Assembly (NCBI RefSeq): GCF_019209835.1
Contig: NZ_JAHUTS010000004.1
Span: forward strand, 283,471 to 347,470
Direction of reading: 5' to 3'
Origin: Enterovibrio paralichthyis
GTDB lineage: Bacteria > Pseudomonadota > Gammaproteobacteria > Enterobacterales > Vibrionaceae
Length of the DNA stretch: 64,000 nucleotides
A program made the position numbers and the translations under genes. The notes beneath the pieces were generated by a model. The model had not been told where the DNA came from and ran no database searches. It was given only the letters and a program-made list of their open reading frames with translations. Positions 62,396 to 64,000 of this stretch are shown piece after piece; position 1 is the first letter of the stretch; each line of letters opens with the position of its first letter.

Positions 62396-62496
62396 GATAG
62401 ACCCAAGCTTCGCCTTTTTCCGTACCATGACTGTCTCGATTGTTTCCGGGTAAAAAGTTATCTTGAGATCCGTTAACTGAATTGGGGGGGGGATGG

Positions 62497-63090
62497 ATGC
62501 ATCAAGGCGAACTTTTCGGAGAAACAGGGTGGATTGACATACCGGATGGCAAATTGTTCTGGGAACCTGCATTTATTCCTCTAGCGCATGCAGTATCTCT
62601 TTATCACCAACTCACTGAAACCTTACCCTGGGAACAGTTGCCAATAAGAATGTACGGACGGGATGTATTGCAGCCTAGATTGCAGGCGTGGTTTGGGCAG
62701 GCTTATTCATACTCTGGCCTGAATTTAAAACCAGCCCTAATGCCATCATTATTGCTATCGCTCAAAGCGAAGTGTGAAGAGGTTTCTGGGGTGGATTACA
62801 ATTCTGTCCTCGCAAACCTTTATCGCGATGGGAAGGATTACATGGGATGGCATCAGGATAACGAATCCGAATTGGGCGAAACACCGAGTATTGCATCGCT
62901 TAGTTTTGGTGAGCCGCGCCGTTTCGTACTCCGCCATCTTCATTCGGGAGAAAAGCGTGAATTTGAATTAAATTCCGGTTCCCTCCTCATTATGGCAGGT
63001 AAAACCCAGACTTATTGGCAGCATGCTGTCCCTAAAACGGCAAAAATAAACGCTCCGCGAATCAATCTGACGTTCAGGAAAATTGTTTAA
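62497..63090 (+). CDS. alkB: AlkB-like 2OG-Fe(II) dioxygenase
   Basis: 197 aa. NLYRDGKDYMGWHQDNE holds the H-x-D iron ligands, the distal His is in QTYWQHAVPKT, and RINLTFRKIV carries the two arginines binding 2-oxoglutarate. PSIASLSFGEPRRFVLRH is typical of the ALKBH2/3-type bacterial AlkB. Repairs alkylated bases by oxidative demethylation. Nine consecutive Gs lie at 62484-62492, four bases before the ATG, acting as or beside the ribosome site. It follows the other oxygenase by 101 bp. Confidence 0.9.
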   Translation: MHQGELFGETGWIDIPDGKLFWEPAFIPLAHAVSLYHQLTETLPWEQLPIRMYGRDVLQPRLQAWFGQAYSYSGLNLKPALMPSLLLSLKAKCEEVSGVDYNSVLANLYRDGKDYMGWHQDNESELGETPSIASLSFGEPRRFVLRHLHSGEKREFELNSGSLLIMAGKTQTYWQHAVPKTAKINAPRINLTFRKIV

Positions 63091-63186
63091 TGAACCCTAT
63101 TCAGGATGAAATTGCATCATAATGGTCGTTTTATGGTGGTTTTGACCGGATTTTGAGCGAACGCACTTTTATTTCAAAAAATAGTG

Positions 63187-63215
63187 TTGACTAGATCACG
63201 CGAATCCGTAGAATG
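63187..63215 (+). promoter_or_regulatory. Promoter of the second tRNA cluster
   Basis: TTGACT (63187-63192), 17 bp, TAGAAT (63210-63215); near-consensus sigma70 promoter about 50 bp before tRNA-Cys, followed by GC-rich CCGACCATACCGCG. Confidence 0.85.
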
Positions 63216-63263
63216 CCGACCATACCGCGACGGCAGGGCAACTTACCGAAGCGAGATAACGAA

Positions 63264-63337
63264 GGCGCGTTGGCAGAGTGGCTATGCAGCGGATTGCAAA
63301 TCCGTGGACCTCGGTTCGACTCCGGGACGCGCCTCCA
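63264..63337 (+). tRNA. tRNA-Cys (GCA), second cluster
   Basis: Identical to 903-976: 74 nt, GCA anticodon, encoded CCA. Confidence 0.96.
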
Positions 63338-63341
63338 TGAT

Positions 63342-63417
63342 GCGACACTAGCTCAGCTGGTAGAGCGCAACCTTGCCAAGGTTGAGGTCACGAGTTCGAA
63401 CCTCGTGTGTCGCTCCA
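63342..63417 (+). tRNA. tRNA-Gly (GCC), second cluster, copy 1
   Basis: Identical to 981-1056: 76 nt, GCC anticodon, encoded CCA. Confidence 0.96.
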
Positions 63418-63450
63418 AATTCGTCACTTTTGATTCGTCGGAAGTGAGAT

Positions 63451-63521
63451 GCGCAAGGAACCTTGTCAAGGTTGAGGTCACGCCTAAACCTTGAAGATCG
63501 GGAACCTCGTGTGTCGCTCCA
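63451..63521 (+). pseudogene. Decayed tRNA-Gly with the conserved inserted block
   Basis: Same rearranged form as 1474-1543, with GCCTAAACCTTGAAGATCG in place of the T-arm start and an intact GTGTCGCTCCA end. The 5' acceptor strand is replaced by GCGCAAGG. Confidence 0.7.
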
Positions 63522-63583
63522 ATCTCCTTAGAGAGTTTGGATATGGGAATAGTTGTCATCGTACTAGAACGGTGAAATACGGA

Positions 63584-63660
<77 letters not shown>

Positions 63661-63662
63661 AT

Positions 63663-63738
63663 GCGACACTAGCTCAGCTGGTAGAGCGCAACCTTGCCAA
63701 GGTTGAGGTCACGAGTTCGAACCTCGTGTGTCGCTCCA
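63663..63738 (+). tRNA. tRNA-Gly (GCC), second cluster, copy 2
   Basis: Identical to the other full-length tRNA-Gly copies. Confidence 0.96.
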
Positions 63739-63770
63739 AATTTTAACTTTCGATACGTCGAAAGTGTGAT

Positions 63771-63841
63771 ATGCAAGGAACCTTACCAAGGTTGAGGTCA
63801 CGCCTAAGCCTTGAAGATCGGGAACCTCGTGTGTCGCTCCA
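63771..63841 (+). pseudogene. Decayed tRNA-Gly with the conserved inserted block
   Basis: Third copy of the rearranged tRNA-Gly relic, with GCCTAAGCCTTGAAGATCG inserted. It is followed by another tRNA-fMet, showing that the unit Gly / decayed Gly / fMet is tandemly repeated. Confidence 0.7.
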
Positions 63842-63881
63842 ATTTAAAGTTTGTCAGTGTACTTTGAACATTGAATACGGA

Positions 63882-63958
<77 letters not shown>

Positions 63959-63960
63959 AT

Positions 63961-64000
63961 GCGACACTAGCTCAGCTGGTAGAGCGCAACCTTGCCAAGG
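63961..64000 (+). tRNA. tRNA-Gly (GCC), cut by the window end
   Basis: The first 40 nt of another identical tRNA-Gly, reaching past the anticodon (TTGCCAAGG). Confidence 0.9.

Overview
The window looks like a Vibrionaceae chromosome, most likely a Grimontia, Enterovibrio or Vibrio relative. The reasons are the FabV-type enoyl reductase, the complete norspermidine operon (fused diaminobutyrate aminotransferase/decarboxylase, carboxynorspermidine dehydrogenase, nspC), a full-length NanH sialidase of the Vibrio cholerae kind, a secreted GH19 chitinase and repeated Cys/Gly/fMet tRNA clusters. The genus call is an inference from gene content.

Layout: (1) 1-1.7 kb, the 3' end of fabV and a tRNA cluster with decayed tRNA copies. 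(2) 1.8-13 kb, a lipoprotein, a large folded palindrome, the norspermidine operon, a PspB-like protein, an AlkD-like repair protein and the chitinase. (3) 13.2-14.2 kb, guaC. (4) 14,258-37,292, a complete 23,035-bp Tn7-like transposon inserted 21 bp after the guaC stop and bounded by a perfect 5-bp target duplication, CGCCG. (5) 37.3-63 kb, host genes: nanH, ppk2, regulators, a VIT/VWA surface protein, a two-component system with a TRAP transporter, a Lon-like protease, hydroxybutyrate dehydrogenase, threonine aldolase, potD, a puuB-like oxidase and two 2OG-Fe(II) oxygenases. (6) 63.2-64 kb, a second near-identical tRNA cluster.

The main item is the transposon, a type I-F3 CRISPR-associated transposon (CAST). 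It carries tnsA-tnsB-tnsC next to guaC. A tniQ-cas8/5-cas7-cas6 operon runs on the opposite strand, followed by a 3-repeat/2-spacer array. Downstream is a separate guide unit with divergent repeats. Its 32-nt spacer matches the last codons of guaC at 26 of 32 positions. All six mismatches fall on third codon positions and are synonymous, and four of the six are also at the every-sixth positions that a Cascade guide ignores. The protospacer ends exactly 49 bp before the insertion point. The guide unit has its own sigma70-like promoter. A palindrome covers the -10 box, and the same GGACTATAA core sits at the tniQ promoter. A small Xre/C-protein-like repressor gene lies beside the guide, so a homing-control circuit can be read from the sequence.

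The cargo includes a pentapeptide-repeat protein, an HNH protein, an IS481-family insertion with its own 6-bp duplication, a winged-helix/helicase pair, a DnaJ-type zinc-finger microprotein, a zinc-ribbon/GIY-YIG protein, a 1233-aa YobI-like membrane P-loop NTPase and a protein resembling a proteasome beta subunit. Several of these may be undescribed defence genes. Functions are assigned from motifs read by eye; no database search was run.
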